Under the pieces are notes generated by a model. The model was not told the DNA's origin and did not search any database. It worked only from the letters and a program-made list of their open reading frames with translations. A stretch of 39,667 nucleotides of DNA, taken from NCBI GenBank assembly GCA_017465845.1, contig JAFTVH010000067.1, positions 1-39,667 on the forward strand. The letters run 5' to 3'. Below are positions 1 through 8,489 of the stretch, piece after piece. A program made the translations under genes and the position numbers. The DNA is from Lachnospiraceae bacterium (GTDB lineage: Bacteria; Bacillota; Clostridia; Lachnospirales; Lachnospiraceae). Each line of letters begins with the position of its first letter. Position 1 is the first letter of the stretch.

Positions 1-38
1 CTGGTTTTTGACTATATATAATTGTAAATTTGATTAAA

Positions 39-125
39 CCCTCACGAAGTCCCCTCAAACCAGCCCCTCATAAACGCCCCTCACGAAGAACCCTCACGAA
101 AGACCCTCACGAATGTAGCCCCTCA
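39..125. repeat. 13-bp tandem direct repeat, core CCCTCA
   Basis: The core CCCTCA begins at 39, 52, 65, 78, 91 and 104, an exact 13-bp period, and once more at 120 (16 bp on). Units 1, 4, 5 and 6 read CCCTCACGAA and the others diverge after the core. The period is not a multiple of 3, so a decayed coding repeat is unlikely. The array ends about 54 bp upstream of the -35 of the next promoter. Its function is unknown: operator array, variable-number repeat or part of a mobile element are all possible. Confidence 0.85.
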
Positions 126-178
126 AAAAGTTTGATTACCCGAAAGATTTAAGAAATTCTGAAGAACTACATTTTTGC

Positions 179-207
179 TTGAAGAGAACGGTTAGAGATG
201 ATATAAT
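179..207 (+). promoter_or_regulatory. Sigma-A-type promoter of the GH25 gene
   Basis: The -35 TTGAAG (179-184) and the perfect -10 TATAAT (202-207) are separated by 17 bp. The predicted transcript start is near 214, leaving a leader of about 40 nt with GGAAGG at 241-246. Confidence 0.8.
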
Positions 208-255
208 GTTACAGAATTGTTAAGCAATAGTAATAATTTTGGAAGGAAAAATGTT

Positions 256-3200
256 ATGAAAAAGCTGTTTAATCATAGAAAGAGACCTTATGATGATAAG
301 ATTGATTATGATGAATGGAATGACATTGAGCAGTCTGGGGAGGAAGAATACGCTGGGGAGGATGAATACGATTCCGCTGAGGAGTATGATTTTGCAGAGA
401 CTGAGAGTGAATATATAGAAGAGGATGCTGAACAGGACGGAGAGTTCTATGCGGAGGACGAGTACCTGGAAAGTGAACCGGAAAGAGAAGAAGCTGGCTA
501 TGACGAAGTTGACTACGCCGAAGGTGGCTTCGAATCAGAAGATGAGTATTATGCAGAAGATGCTGAGTACGCAGATGATGCCGAAGGTGATCTCGAGTCA
601 GAAGACGAGTATTATACCGGGGAAATTGAATATACGGATGATATAGAAGGCGACCTTGAATCAGATGATGAATATTATGCAGACGAATATTCTGATGATG
701 AAGAGTACGATGATGAGTATGATGAGGAATACGATGATGAGGATGAAATATTGTCCCTTTTCAGGCATAAGGATTCTCAACCGCGTAAGAAGGCAAGGAG
801 TGGACCTGTCCTGGGCTTCCTGAACATGGGAACGATGGACAAGATCATTACCTGCACCGGTGTCATTGTATTGATTGTGGCTCTCATAACAGGCGGAATT
901 TATGCCAGTTCCAGAATTTTAGACAATCAGATTGAAAGTTTTGTCACTGTTGGGACTCAGCTTGCCGATATTGATCTCCCCGGAAAAGCAGGTCTTCTTG
1001 CGGTAGCGGATGCAGAAGCAGCCAGGAAAGCAGCTGCGGATGCCCTGAAAGCTCAGGAAGAAGAACAGAAGAGACTGGAAGAGGAAGCGAAAGAGAAAGA
1101 CAAGGAATATGAAGAACAGGAGTATGCCAATGCGATTACGGTCGTAATGAATATGACCTCCATTCAAAAGGATTTAAAAATTAAATTTGTTAATAAGAAG
1201 ACTGATAAGCTGATTTCCAATGTTCCTTTCAAGGTGACAGTCACCAGGCCGGACGGCAGTACAGAGACCTGGTCCGATGATGATATGGACGGTATCATTT
1301 ATAAGACAAAGCTGGATGGCGGTATCTATAAGGTGCAGGCAGCGGAATTGTCAGGAGATAAATATAGGAATTATTCCCTCCCTGCTTCTGCGCAAAAGGT
1401 GGAAGTCAAGAAGGAAATCGAGTATAAGAAGGTTGACGTCAAAGATGAAATTAAGACAGAAGCCGAGGTAGATGTCAAAAAAGAGGATACCAAGAAAAAC
1501 GAGACCCAGGTAGAGATAAAGCTGGAGGACACAGTAGGCTGGGTAGATAGTACTACAACACTTGTAAATTACAAGGAAGTGGAAAAGAGTACCATCTCGG
1601 ATCCTGCTACGCTTGTATACAGTGGAAGCTTCCGGAGACTGGCACAGGTCACAACGGAATCAACCTCTCAAACAACAACTGTGACGACACCTGCGACAAC
1701 ACCTGTCTCCTACACCGGCACTATAAGTGATAGCAGCAAGACTCTCAAGGTGGGAGAGACCTTTACCCTGACTGCTTCTGTGGAAGGTGTGAAGCTGACA
1801 GAGGTGAAATGGACCAGCAGCAATGAAAGTATTGCTAAGATTACAGGAAGCGGAGCGCAGATTACGGTAGAAGCAGTAGGTGAAGGAACGGCATTCATCT
1901 CCTATACTGCAAGCGGAACTACAATAGGCAGTGATGAAGTCAGCAGCGGAAATGCTGTGACGGATTTGCAGGGTGCGACCTGTACAGTTAAGGTAGAAAA
2001 AGCAGTTGCGCTTACAAAAGGCACGCTGAGCGCAGATGTAACTGCACCTGCTATGGCTGTGGGCGGCAAAGTGTCTGTGAAGACCGCTGCATCAGGTTTT
2101 ACAGAAGGAAAAGCACTTGCTTATACGATCAGTAACAGCAAGGCGGATATTGCAGATGCAACGGTGGATGAGCAGGGTAATGTTACGATTACCGGTAAGG
2201 CGACCGGAGAGACTACGGTGACCGTTGGTGTTAATTATAAAGAAGGCGGCAGCGATGCTACCAAGGCAACTCTGGATCTTAATGTAAAAGTGACGGGAGC
2301 ATTGGCAATCACGCTGGATAAGACCACTGCAACTGCATACATCGGAACACCGCTTGCTATCACCGCTGCCCTGACGAATGCTGTTAATGGTACTGCTGTT
2401 ACAGCCGAGTCAGCCAATGCCGGAATTGCAACCGTAAGTGTGGACAAAAATGTTGTAACCGTAACAGGCGTGGCGACAGGAAGTGTTGACATTACCGTAA
2501 AATACACGGAAAACGGTCAGGAAGTGAAAGCAGTCTGTACAGTGACCGTAAAGAACGATCCCAAGAATGACAGAACTAATAAGCTGAAGGATGTAAACGG
2601 CAATCAGATTTATGTACAGGAAGCCGGCAATTACAGGGAAGCTTATTACGCCGATTATTATACTGCTTCCAAGTTCTACGTGAAAGGCGAAGCCAAGTAT
2701 ACAGGCTGGCAGACCATAGACGGAAGTGTGTACTATTTTGATGCAAATGGTAATAAAGTGACCGGTGAACAGGTTATTCAGGGAGCAAAATATAATTTCG
2801 GACCTAATGGTGTGTTGAATACAGGTTCCGGAACGAGAGGAATTGATGTATCCAAGTGGAATGGTAATATTGACTGGAATGCTGTGAAGAATTCCGGTAT
2901 TGAGTACGTCATCATCCGCTGTGGTTACAGAGGTTCATCCCAGGGTGCATTGATTGAGGATCCTAAATATAAGACAAATATCCAGGGAGCAATCAATGCA
3001 GGTCTGAAAGTAGGCGTTTACTTCTTCACGCAGGCGATTTCTGAAGCGGAGGCAGTAGAAGAAGCTTCCATGGTTCTGGAGCTTGTGAAGAATTATAAGA
3101 TTTCTTATCCTGTTTTCCTGGATGTGGAAGCCAGCGGCGGACGTGCCGACAGTATTGATAAGGCGACCAGAACGGCAGTCTGCAAAGCATTCTGCCAGAC

Positions 3201-3423
3201 GATTCAGTCCGGCGGTTATAAAGCAGGTGTGTACGCTAACAGGAACTGGTTGACAGAAAAGATTGATGCAAGTGCACTGGGCTCTTATAAGATCTGGCTT
3301 GCTCAGTACGCAGACAAGCCTACTTATTCCGGAAGATACGATATCTGGCAGTATCAGTCTACCGGTAAAGTCAGCGGAATCAACGGAGATGTGGATATGA
3401 ACTGGAGTTATCTGGGATATTAA
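256..3423 (+). CDS. Membrane-anchored GH25 lysozyme with acidic N-terminus and Big_2-like domains
   Basis: Predicted peptidoglycan hydrolase (N-acetylmuramidase) of 1055 aa. Order: cytoplasmic region of about 180 residues very rich in Asp, Glu and Tyr, with repeated LES(E/D)DEYY-like units; one membrane segment (about 197-219); an Ala/Glu/Lys-rich coiled coil (about 260-290); a Lys/Glu-rich stalk; three Big_2-like beta domains; a choline/wall-binding-like repeat (YTGWQTIDGSVYYFDANG); and a C-terminal GH25 domain from about 859. The GH25 signature GIDVSKWNG and the catalytic-type pair D956/E958 in FLDVEAS are present. The start is ATG 256, because GGAAGG (241-246) lies 9 nt before it; an in-frame TTG at 217 has no such site. 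It has its own promoter. The type II topology puts the hydrolase outside the cell and the acidic tail inside. The domain calls are strong; the role of the tail is unknown. Confidence 0.9.
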   Translation: MKKLFNHRKRPYDDKIDYDEWNDIEQSGEEEYAGEDEYDSAEEYDFAETESEYIEEDAEQDGEFYAEDEYLESEPEREEAGYDEVDYAEGGFESEDEYYAEDAEYADDAEGDLESEDEYYTGEIEYTDDIEGDLESDDEYYADEYSDDEEYDDEYDEEYDDEDEILSLFRHKDSQPRKKARSGPVLGFLNMGTMDKIITCTGVIVLIVALITGGIYASSRILDNQIESFVTVGTQLADIDLPGKAGLLAVADAEAARKAAADALKAQEEEQKRLEEEAKEKDKEYEEQEYANAITVVMNMTSIQKDLKIKFVNKKTDKLISNVPFKVTVTRPDGSTETWSDDDMDGIIYKTKLDGGIYKVQAAELSGDKYRNYSLPASAQKVEVKKEIEYKKVDVKDEIKTEAEVDVKKEDTKKNETQVEIKLEDTVGWVDSTTTLVNYKEVEKSTISDPATLVYSGSFRRLAQVTTESTSQTTTVTTPATTPVSYTGTISDSSKTLKVGETFTLTASVEGVKLTEVKWTSSNESIAKITGSGAQITVEAVGEGTAFISYTASGTTIGSDEVSSGNAVTDLQGATCTVKVEKAVALTKGTLSADVTAPAMAVGGKVSVKTAASGFTEGKALAYTISNSKADIADATVDEQGNVTITGKATGETTVTVGVNYKEGGSDATKATLDLNVKVTGALAITLDKTTATAYIGTPLAITAALTNAVNGTAVTAESANAGIATVSVDKNVVTVTGVATGSVDITVKYTENGQEVKAVCTVTVKNDPKNDRTNKLKDVNGNQIYVQEAGNYREAYYADYYTASKFYVKGEAKYTGWQTIDGSVYYFDANGNKVTGEQVIQGAKYNFGPNGVLNTGSGTRGIDVSKWNGNIDWNAVKNSGIEYVIIRCGYRGSSQGALIEDPKYKTNIQGAINAGLKVGVYFFTQAISEAEAVEEASMVLELVKNYKISYPVFLDVEASGGRADSIDKATRTAVCKAFCQTIQSGGYKAGVYANRNWLTEKIDASALGSYKIWLAQYADKPTYSGRYDIWQYQSTGKVSGINGDVDMNWSYLGY

Positions 3424-3449
3424 AAACGTATCAGGAGGTGTTGAATGAT

Positions 3450-5033
3450 ATGGGGAATTATCTGAATCCCGGAAACAGCGGGTTTGAGGGGATAAGAAAT
3501 GATGTATATGTAGATAAAACAGGTTTAATCAGTTTGATCAACCGATCAATAGATACGCCGCGACGACTGACGTGTATCAGCAGACCACGCCGTTTTGGAA
3601 AGTCCTTTGCGGCACAGATGTTGTGTGCTTATTACGACAAGACTTGTGATTCATCAAAGCTTTTTGATGATCTGATTATCGCTAAGGACGAGAAGTATTC
3701 AGTGTATTTGAACAAGTATGATATTATTTATCTGGATATGACGAATGTCATGAGCGAGGCGGGAAAAAGTGGGATCGTTCCTTATATTAAGAGGAAGATT
3801 ACAGAAGAACTCGTGGATGCCTATCCGGCTTTGAAGGCAGATTCAGAATCCTTTACATCAACATTGGTCAATGCTGTAGAATTGACCGGTAATAAGTTTG
3901 TTGCAATTATTGATGAATGGGATGTGCCGATTCGAGAGACAGTTGATCATCCGGGCGTGCAGCGAGAGTATTTTGAGTTTCTGCGTGCTTTATTCAAGAA
4001 TAGTGGTGCAACGAACAAAATATTTGCGGCAGCGTATATGACAGGTATTCTTCCGATTAAGAAAGATGGTTCACAGTCAGCTATATCGGATTTTGAAGAA
4101 TTTACAATGATAAAGCCGAGAAAGTTTGGAGCTTATGTCGGATTTACGGAGGAGGAAGTAAAAAAACTCTGCCATGATCATAGTACAGACTTTGAAAAGA
4201 TGAAGCAGTGGTATGATGGTTATGCTTTTCGTGGGGTGGATTCTGTTTATAATCCGAATTCTGTCATGAAAGCTATTCACAATGAGGATTTTGACTCTTA
4301 TTGGACACAGACATCAGCAGCTGAGAGTTTAATGGGATATATCAGTCTTGATTTCGATGGACTTGCGAAGACGGTGGCAGAGCTCATAGGGGGAATTGCA
4401 GTTGAAGTAGATACCAAGGGATTTGCAAATGATTTAGTAACCTTCCGGAATCGGGATGATGTATTGACGTTGCTGATTCATCTTGGATATCTGGCATATG
4501 ATGAGGAAACTCAGATGGTTTATATCCCGAATGAAGAAATACGAAGGGAATTTGCAAAAACGATACGTGAAGTCAAACGGGATGAGACAATTCGACGCGT
4601 GAAGGAAAGCAATCAGTTGATTTATGATACGGTGCACAGAAATGCAGAGGCTGTGGCGGAGCAAATTGAGAAGATACATGCAGAAGAGACAGCAGTGATT
4701 TTTTATAATGACGAGCAGGCACTGCGCAGTGTGATAAAGCTGGCATATTTTAGTTATAAAGATTATTATATAAAGTTTGAAGAATTACCGGCCGGTGACG
4801 GTTATGCAGATATTGCATATCTTCCCAAGAAGAATTCTACGCTGCCGGCATTGGTAATTGAACTGAAGTGGAATAAATCTGTGGAAGGAGCGATTGCTCA
4901 GATTAAGAATAAACATTATCCGGATGCGGTCAAAGGACTTGGCTGTGATGTTCTGCTTGTAGGCATTAATTATGATAAGGACGCACCGGCAGGCAAGCGA
5001 AAGCATGAGTGTGTGATTGAATTGCTTCAATGA
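3450..5033 (+). CDS. AAA-ATPase-like / PD-(D/E)XK nuclease-like protein (DUF1703 type)
   Basis: This 527-aa protein has the two-part architecture of the AAA-ATPase_like plus PDDEXK_9 (DUF1703) families. The N-terminus carries YVDKTGLI followed by a P-loop-like RPRRFGKS and a Walker B-like FVAIIDEWD. The C-terminus carries the nuclease-fold motif GYADIAYLP...ALVIELKWNK, that is D, then E-x-K. The start is ATG 3450, 11 nt after AGGAGG (3433-3438); the GTG at 3438 overlaps that site. Only 26 bp separate it from the lysozyme gene and no terminator lies between them, so they may be co-transcribed. Such proteins are numerous in Bacteroidetes and Clostridia and have no settled function. A role in defence or mobile-element biology is conjecture. 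Confidence 0.85.
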   Translation: MGNYLNPGNSGFEGIRNDVYVDKTGLISLINRSIDTPRRLTCISRPRRFGKSFAAQMLCAYYDKTCDSSKLFDDLIIAKDEKYSVYLNKYDIIYLDMTNVMSEAGKSGIVPYIKRKITEELVDAYPALKADSESFTSTLVNAVELTGNKFVAIIDEWDVPIRETVDHPGVQREYFEFLRALFKNSGATNKIFAAAYMTGILPIKKDGSQSAISDFEEFTMIKPRKFGAYVGFTEEEVKKLCHDHSTDFEKMKQWYDGYAFRGVDSVYNPNSVMKAIHNEDFDSYWTQTSAAESLMGYISLDFDGLAKTVAELIGGIAVEVDTKGFANDLVTFRNRDDVLTLLIHLGYLAYDEETQMVYIPNEEIRREFAKTIREVKRDETIRRVKESNQLIYDTVHRNAEAVAEQIEKIHAEETAVIFYNDEQALRSVIKLAYFSYKDYYIKFEELPAGDGYADIAYLPKKNSTLPALVIELKWNKSVEGAIAQIKNKHYPDAVKGLGCDVLLVGINYDKDAPAGKRKHECVIELLQ

Positions 5034-5057
5034 AAAAAGGTAGATGGCTGTTTTAAG

Positions 5058-5102
5058 GGTCTCCAAACTTCTTGAGGGGTTGCCAAACTTGTTGAGACCG
5101 AA
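5058..5102. repeat. 20-bp direct repeat within an imperfect hairpin
   Basis: CCAAACTT(C/G)TTGAG occurs at 5063 and again at 5083, exactly 20 bp apart. The block is bounded by the inverted arms GGTCTC (5058-5063) and GAGACC (5094-5099). It lies between the stop of the AAA/nuclease gene and its terminator. No function is recognised. Confidence 0.6.
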
Positions 5103-5120
5103 AAGACATAAATCAGAAAG

Positions 5121-5176
5121 CAAAAGCAGGCATAGATGGTAGGATAAGAAATCACACCACCCATGCCTGCTTTTTA
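5121..5176 (+). terminator. Rho-independent terminator after the AAA/nuclease gene
   Basis: GCAGGCAT (5126-5133) pairs with ATGCCTGC (5163-5170) and a run of five T follows. The enclosed segment can extend the stem (ATGGT with ACCAC). It separates the lysozyme/nuclease unit from the polysaccharide operon. Confidence 0.7.
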
Positions 5177-5203
5177 AGTATTGTCTCTCTTGGCAAATTG
5201 GGC

Positions 5204-5239
5204 TAGCCATAAGTACAATTCTTTGATATAATATCAAAG
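5204..5239 (+). promoter_or_regulatory. Promoter of the polysaccharide operon with a palindrome over the -10
   Basis: A -35-like TAGCCA (5204-5209) lies 17 bp before a perfect TATAAT (5227-5232). The -10 is inside a perfect 19-bp palindrome, CTTTGATATAATATCAAAG (5221-5239). The palindrome could be an operator that blocks RNA polymerase when bound. The -35 matches the consensus at only 4 of 6 positions. Confidence 0.6.
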
Positions 5240-5298
5240 AAAAGACAGATTTTGTAAAAGGTAAAGAGAATAGAAAAGTAGGAAAGGATAAAAAGAAA

Positions 5299-5865
5299 AT
5301 GGGTAAAATAACGGTAGAAACATGTGAAATTGAAGGATTAAAAGTCATCACCCCCACTGTATTCGGAGATGCAAGGGGTTATTTTATGGAGACGTATCAT
5401 TATAATGATTATAAGGCTGCGGGAATTGATGTGGAATTTGTACAGGACAATCAGTCTGCTTCCAGGAAGGGCGTGTTGCGAGGACTGCATTTCCAAAAAG
5501 AATTTCCCCAGGATAAGCTGGTCCGTGTCATCAGGGGAGAGGTATTCGATGTGGCAGTGGATTTAAGAGAAGGTTCTCCTACTTTCGGACAGTGGCACGG
5601 TGTGCTTCTCAGCGAAGAGAATAAGAAACAGTTCTTTATTCCCAAGAATTTTGCACATGGCTTCCTGGTATTATCCGATTATGCGGAATTCACCTATAAA
5701 TGTACAGATTTCTATCATCCCAATGATGAGGGCGGTCTGATTTACAATGACCCTGAAATCGGTGTGGAATGGCCGATTCCTGAAGGTATGGAACTTGTAA
5801 TGTCCGAAAAGGATACCAAGTGGGGCGGACTGTCAGCTTATAAGGCAGAAAGAGGACTGAAATAA
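5299..5865 (+). CDS. rfbC: dTDP-4-dehydrorhamnose 3,5-epimerase
   Basis: RfbC/RmlC epimerises dTDP-4-keto-6-deoxyglucose on the way to dTDP-L-rhamnose. The 188 aa match the usual family length. Family features are GDARGYFMETY, the catalytic His in RGLHFQ (H64), FAHGFLVLSD, TYKCTDFYHP and a late NDPEIGVEWPI. AGGAAAGG (5280-5287) precedes ATG 5299. It is the first gene of a run that reaches 15873, and the permease gene starts 3 nt after its stop. The partner genes rfbA, rfbB and rfbD are not in this window, so they must lie elsewhere if the pathway is complete. Confidence 0.96.
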   Translation: MGKITVETCEIEGLKVITPTVFGDARGYFMETYHYNDYKAAGIDVEFVQDNQSASRKGVLRGLHFQKEFPQDKLVRVIRGEVFDVAVDLREGSPTFGQWHGVLLSEENKKQFFIPKNFAHGFLVLSDYAEFTYKCTDFYHPNDEGGLIYNDPEIGVEWPIPEGMELVMSEKDTKWGGLSAYKAERGLK

Positions 5866-5868
5866 CAC

Positions 5869-6855
5869 ATGAATATAACGAAGAAGCATGGAATTGCCCT
5901 GGCGCTGACTCTCGGCGCAGTAGTGGCGGCTATCATCATATTTCATAACAATCCGGGAGCGGATCCTACAGAGGAGCTGATCAAGAAAATCATCTCCTGC
6001 GTTGTGATTCTCTTTTCCTGTATTATTTTTATAAAATTGTATGATAAAATTACGGTCCTTCCTGTGGAGTTATATCAGAACAGGCATCTTATCTGGAAAT
6101 TGGCGAAGAACGATTTCAAGAAACGGTATGCCGGTTCTTATCTGGGGGCAGTCTGGGCGATGGCGCAGCCTGTGGTAACGGTTGCCATGTATTATGTGGT
6201 ATTCGATGTGATTATGGACAGCAGCGCTAATGTGCTTAGAAGCGGTGTGGAGATTCCCTTTGTACTGTACCTGACAGCGGGACTGGTGCCCTGGTTCTTT
6301 TTCACGGAAGCGCTGACCAATGGTACCAACGCTCTGTTAGAGTACAATTATCTGGTGAAAAAGGTGGTTTTTAAGATCAGTATCCTGCCTATTATCAAGG
6401 TAATTGCAGCTACCTTCATTCACGTATTTTTTGTGTGTTTGCTTTTGATCATTGCGGCCGTATATGGATATTATCCAAGTATTTATACGATACAGCTTGT
6501 ATATTACAGCTTCTGCCTGTTCATCTTTGTGCTGGCACTGAGCTATACTACATGTGCGGTTGTCGTATTTTTCAGGGATTTGTCTCAGATCATCAACATC
6601 GCGCTGCAGATCGGTATGTGGGCAACGCCGATTCTCTGGAACATGGATGCGCTGAACGGAAAGTGGATTGCTGTCCTGAAACTGAACCCATTGGTATATA
6701 TCGTAAATGGTTACCGCAGTGCCATATATGAAAAAGAATGGTTCTTCCGGGACTTCTTTTCAACTATGTATTTCTGGATTGTGACAGTTGTACTGTTTGG
6801 CATCGGCGCGCTGGTGTTTAAGCGTCTGAAGGTTCATTTTGCGGATGTGCTGTAA
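5869..6855 (+). CDS. ABC-2 type polysaccharide export permease (Wzm/TagG-like)
   Basis: Membrane permease of 328 aa for ATP-driven export of a lipid-linked polysaccharide across the cytoplasmic membrane. The typical start of the ABC-2 fold, LIWKLAKNDFKKRYAGSYLG, follows two extra N-terminal hydrophobic segments (about 8-25 and 40-57). About six more membrane spans follow, with the usual NPLVYIVNGYRS near the end. The matching ATPase is two genes downstream (8490). The two N-terminal helices are an addition to the common family core of about 260 residues. The family is clear, but the exact cargo (rhamnan-type polymer versus teichoic acid) is an inference from the neighbours. Confidence 0.92.
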   Translation: MNITKKHGIALALTLGAVVAAIIIFHNNPGADPTEELIKKIISCVVILFSCIIFIKLYDKITVLPVELYQNRHLIWKLAKNDFKKRYAGSYLGAVWAMAQPVVTVAMYYVVFDVIMDSSANVLRSGVEIPFVLYLTAGLVPWFFFTEALTNGTNALLEYNYLVKKVVFKISILPIIKVIAATFIHVFFVCLLLIIAAVYGYYPSIYTIQLVYYSFCLFIFVLALSYTTCAVVVFFRDLSQIINIALQIGMWATPILWNMDALNGKWIAVLKLNPLVYIVNGYRSAIYEKEWFFRDFFSTMYFWIVTVVLFGIGALVFKRLKVHFADVL

Positions 6856-6876
6856 TGGCAGTACACATTTTGCATT

Positions 6877-6933
6877 GCAAGCGTAAGATGATACTGCAAG
6901 TGTAAGATGATACCGCAAGTGTAAGATGATAAG
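6877..6933. repeat. Three tandem 19-bp repeats
   Basis: Units begin at 6877, 6896 and 6915, each close to GCAAGTGTAAGATGATACC. Every unit contains ATGATA, so three ATGs fall in three different frames just before the next gene. The last unit ends in AAGG, which forms part of the ribosome binding site for ATG 6944. Confidence 0.85.
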
Positions 6934-6943
6934 GAAAATAGTT

Positions 6944-8458
6944 ATGAAAGAGAAAGGCAAAACAGCAGGATGGGTGCGCACTGTCCTGACTTTTAGGCTT
7001 GACAGACGATTGGCAGCAGCAGGCTCATTTCTGGTATTGCTTGTGATGCTGGTACCGATAATAAGGATCATGGAATACACAATTCCCTGGTATGACGATT
7101 ATAATTATGCGCTGGTGGGGCATCGTTACTGGGAGGAGACACATTCTCTCATGGACGTGCTCAAAGGGGCAATCTATACTGTAAAGACCAACTGGCATGT
7201 GTGGCAGGGAACGTTTTCTTCTATTTTCTTCATGTCGATGATGCCGGGGATCTGGGGAGAAAGCCAGTATTTCTGGGGGCCTCTTCTGCTGGTGATACTC
7301 TTAGTGGCAGGGTGTTTTGCCATAGCAGGTGTACTGTCAAGAGATGTCCTGAAGCTGGACCGTTTTGATACACTGCTTTTACAGTCAGTGACAGCAGGTG
7401 TGGCTGTAGCTTTGATTCATTCTTCGCAGGCAGGGTTTTATTGGTATAATGCCGGTGTCCACTATGTAGGAATGCATAGCTTTATGCTGCTTTTGACTGC
7501 TGCGGGAATCCATCTTTATTTTGTAAAAAAAAGAATGGCTGCAGTATTTTTGATCCTCTGGACTTTGATTGGTGCTGTGATTGCCGGAGGCAGTAATTAT
7601 GTGACTTCTTTGCAGGGAAGCCTGATTTGGTGTCTGCTGATTTTGTTGGGTATCCTTCTGCGCCGCAAGCGTGTGTGGATGTCGATTCCGGCGTTTTGTG
7701 TATATGCGTTTAGCTTTTATAAGAATGTATCGGCACCCGGGAATAGTGTGCGTCAGGCGCAGCTTGAAGGTGTAGGACTGGGGATGGATGCCTTGCCGGC
7801 AATCGGTCATTCTTTTGGGGCGGCAGCAGAGTATCTGTTCCGATTCGGTGGATGGATGACGCTGGCAGTCCTGGTGCTGATGATACCGATCTTCTGGAAT
7901 ATGGCAGGACGGACCGGGTTTAGATTTGCCTGGCCGGGATTGGTGTCACTGGCTTCCTTTTGTCTGTTCGCGACAGGCTTTACGCCCAGTTTCTATTCTC
8001 TGGGACATGAGGGGCTGAGCAGGACTCTGAATGCAGTGAAAATTACGTATCAGATATTATTGTTATTAAATGAAATGTACTGGATCGGATGGCTGGTAAG
8101 AAAGCGTGAGACAGCAGGAAAATCCGGAAAAGTGCCCATGTACTGGTGGTTCTTCCCGGCGATGGGAGCAGTTATGTTGTTCATTATGTTGACGTCCTCT
8201 AATATTGCCGGCACCTATTCTTTTTATGGGGCATACTATTATGTACATACCGGAGAAGCTTTCAACTTTTATCAGGAGTATCTGAACCGCGTACAGACTA
8301 TCAAGGAGGGCGAAAGCAGTGTTACGGTAGAGCCTTATCATTTCAGACCATGGATTCTGTGTGTGGATGATTTGTCAGAGGATGGCAGTGCGGAACCTAA
8401 CAGGGCAATAGCCGAGTGGTATGGAAAGGAAGATATTTCCTGTAAAATACAGCAGTAA
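6944..8458 (+). CDS. Polytopic membrane protein, DUF6056/GT-C-like
   Basis: Integral membrane protein of 504 aa with about ten hydrophobic segments. After the first span it has an extracellular acidic motif, WYDDYNYA, placed like the catalytic acidic motif of GT-C glycosyltransferases. Overall it resembles the DUF6056-type proteins of surface-polysaccharide loci, but I cannot confirm this without a profile search. The start ATG 6944 is chosen because AAGGAAA ends about 8 nt upstream; ATG 6926 lies inside the third 19-bp repeat and has no site of its own. It sits between the exporter permease and ATPase, so a role in decorating the exported glycan outside the membrane is plausible but unproven. 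Confidence 0.7.
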   Translation: MKEKGKTAGWVRTVLTFRLDRRLAAAGSFLVLLVMLVPIIRIMEYTIPWYDDYNYALVGHRYWEETHSLMDVLKGAIYTVKTNWHVWQGTFSSIFFMSMMPGIWGESQYFWGPLLLVILLVAGCFAIAGVLSRDVLKLDRFDTLLLQSVTAGVAVALIHSSQAGFYWYNAGVHYVGMHSFMLLLTAAGIHLYFVKKRMAAVFLILWTLIGAVIAGGSNYVTSLQGSLIWCLLILLGILLRRKRVWMSIPAFCVYAFSFYKNVSAPGNSVRQAQLEGVGLGMDALPAIGHSFGAAAEYLFRFGGWMTLAVLVLMIPIFWNMAGRTGFRFAWPGLVSLASFCLFATGFTPSFYSLGHEGLSRTLNAVKITYQILLLLNEMYWIGWLVRKRETAGKSGKVPMYWWFFPAMGAVMLFIMLTSSNIAGTYSFYGAYYYVHTGEAFNFYQEYLNRVQTIKEGESSVTVEPYHFRPWILCVDDLSEDGSAEPNRAIAEWYGKEDISCKIQQ

Positions 8459-8489
8459 TGACGTGTGAACTGTGAGTAAAGGTGAAAAC

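Noticed and set aside
39-125. CRISPR array
   Set aside because: Units are 13 bp with no distinct spacers, and no cas genes are near.
217-255. TTG start for the GH25 protein
   Set aside because: GGAAGG at 241-246 lies downstream of it and fits ATG 256.
919-1167. Minus-strand ORFs inside the lysozyme, GT and pgcA genes
   Set aside because: They lie opposite strongly supported coding regions, have no ribosome binding sites and no recognisable domains.
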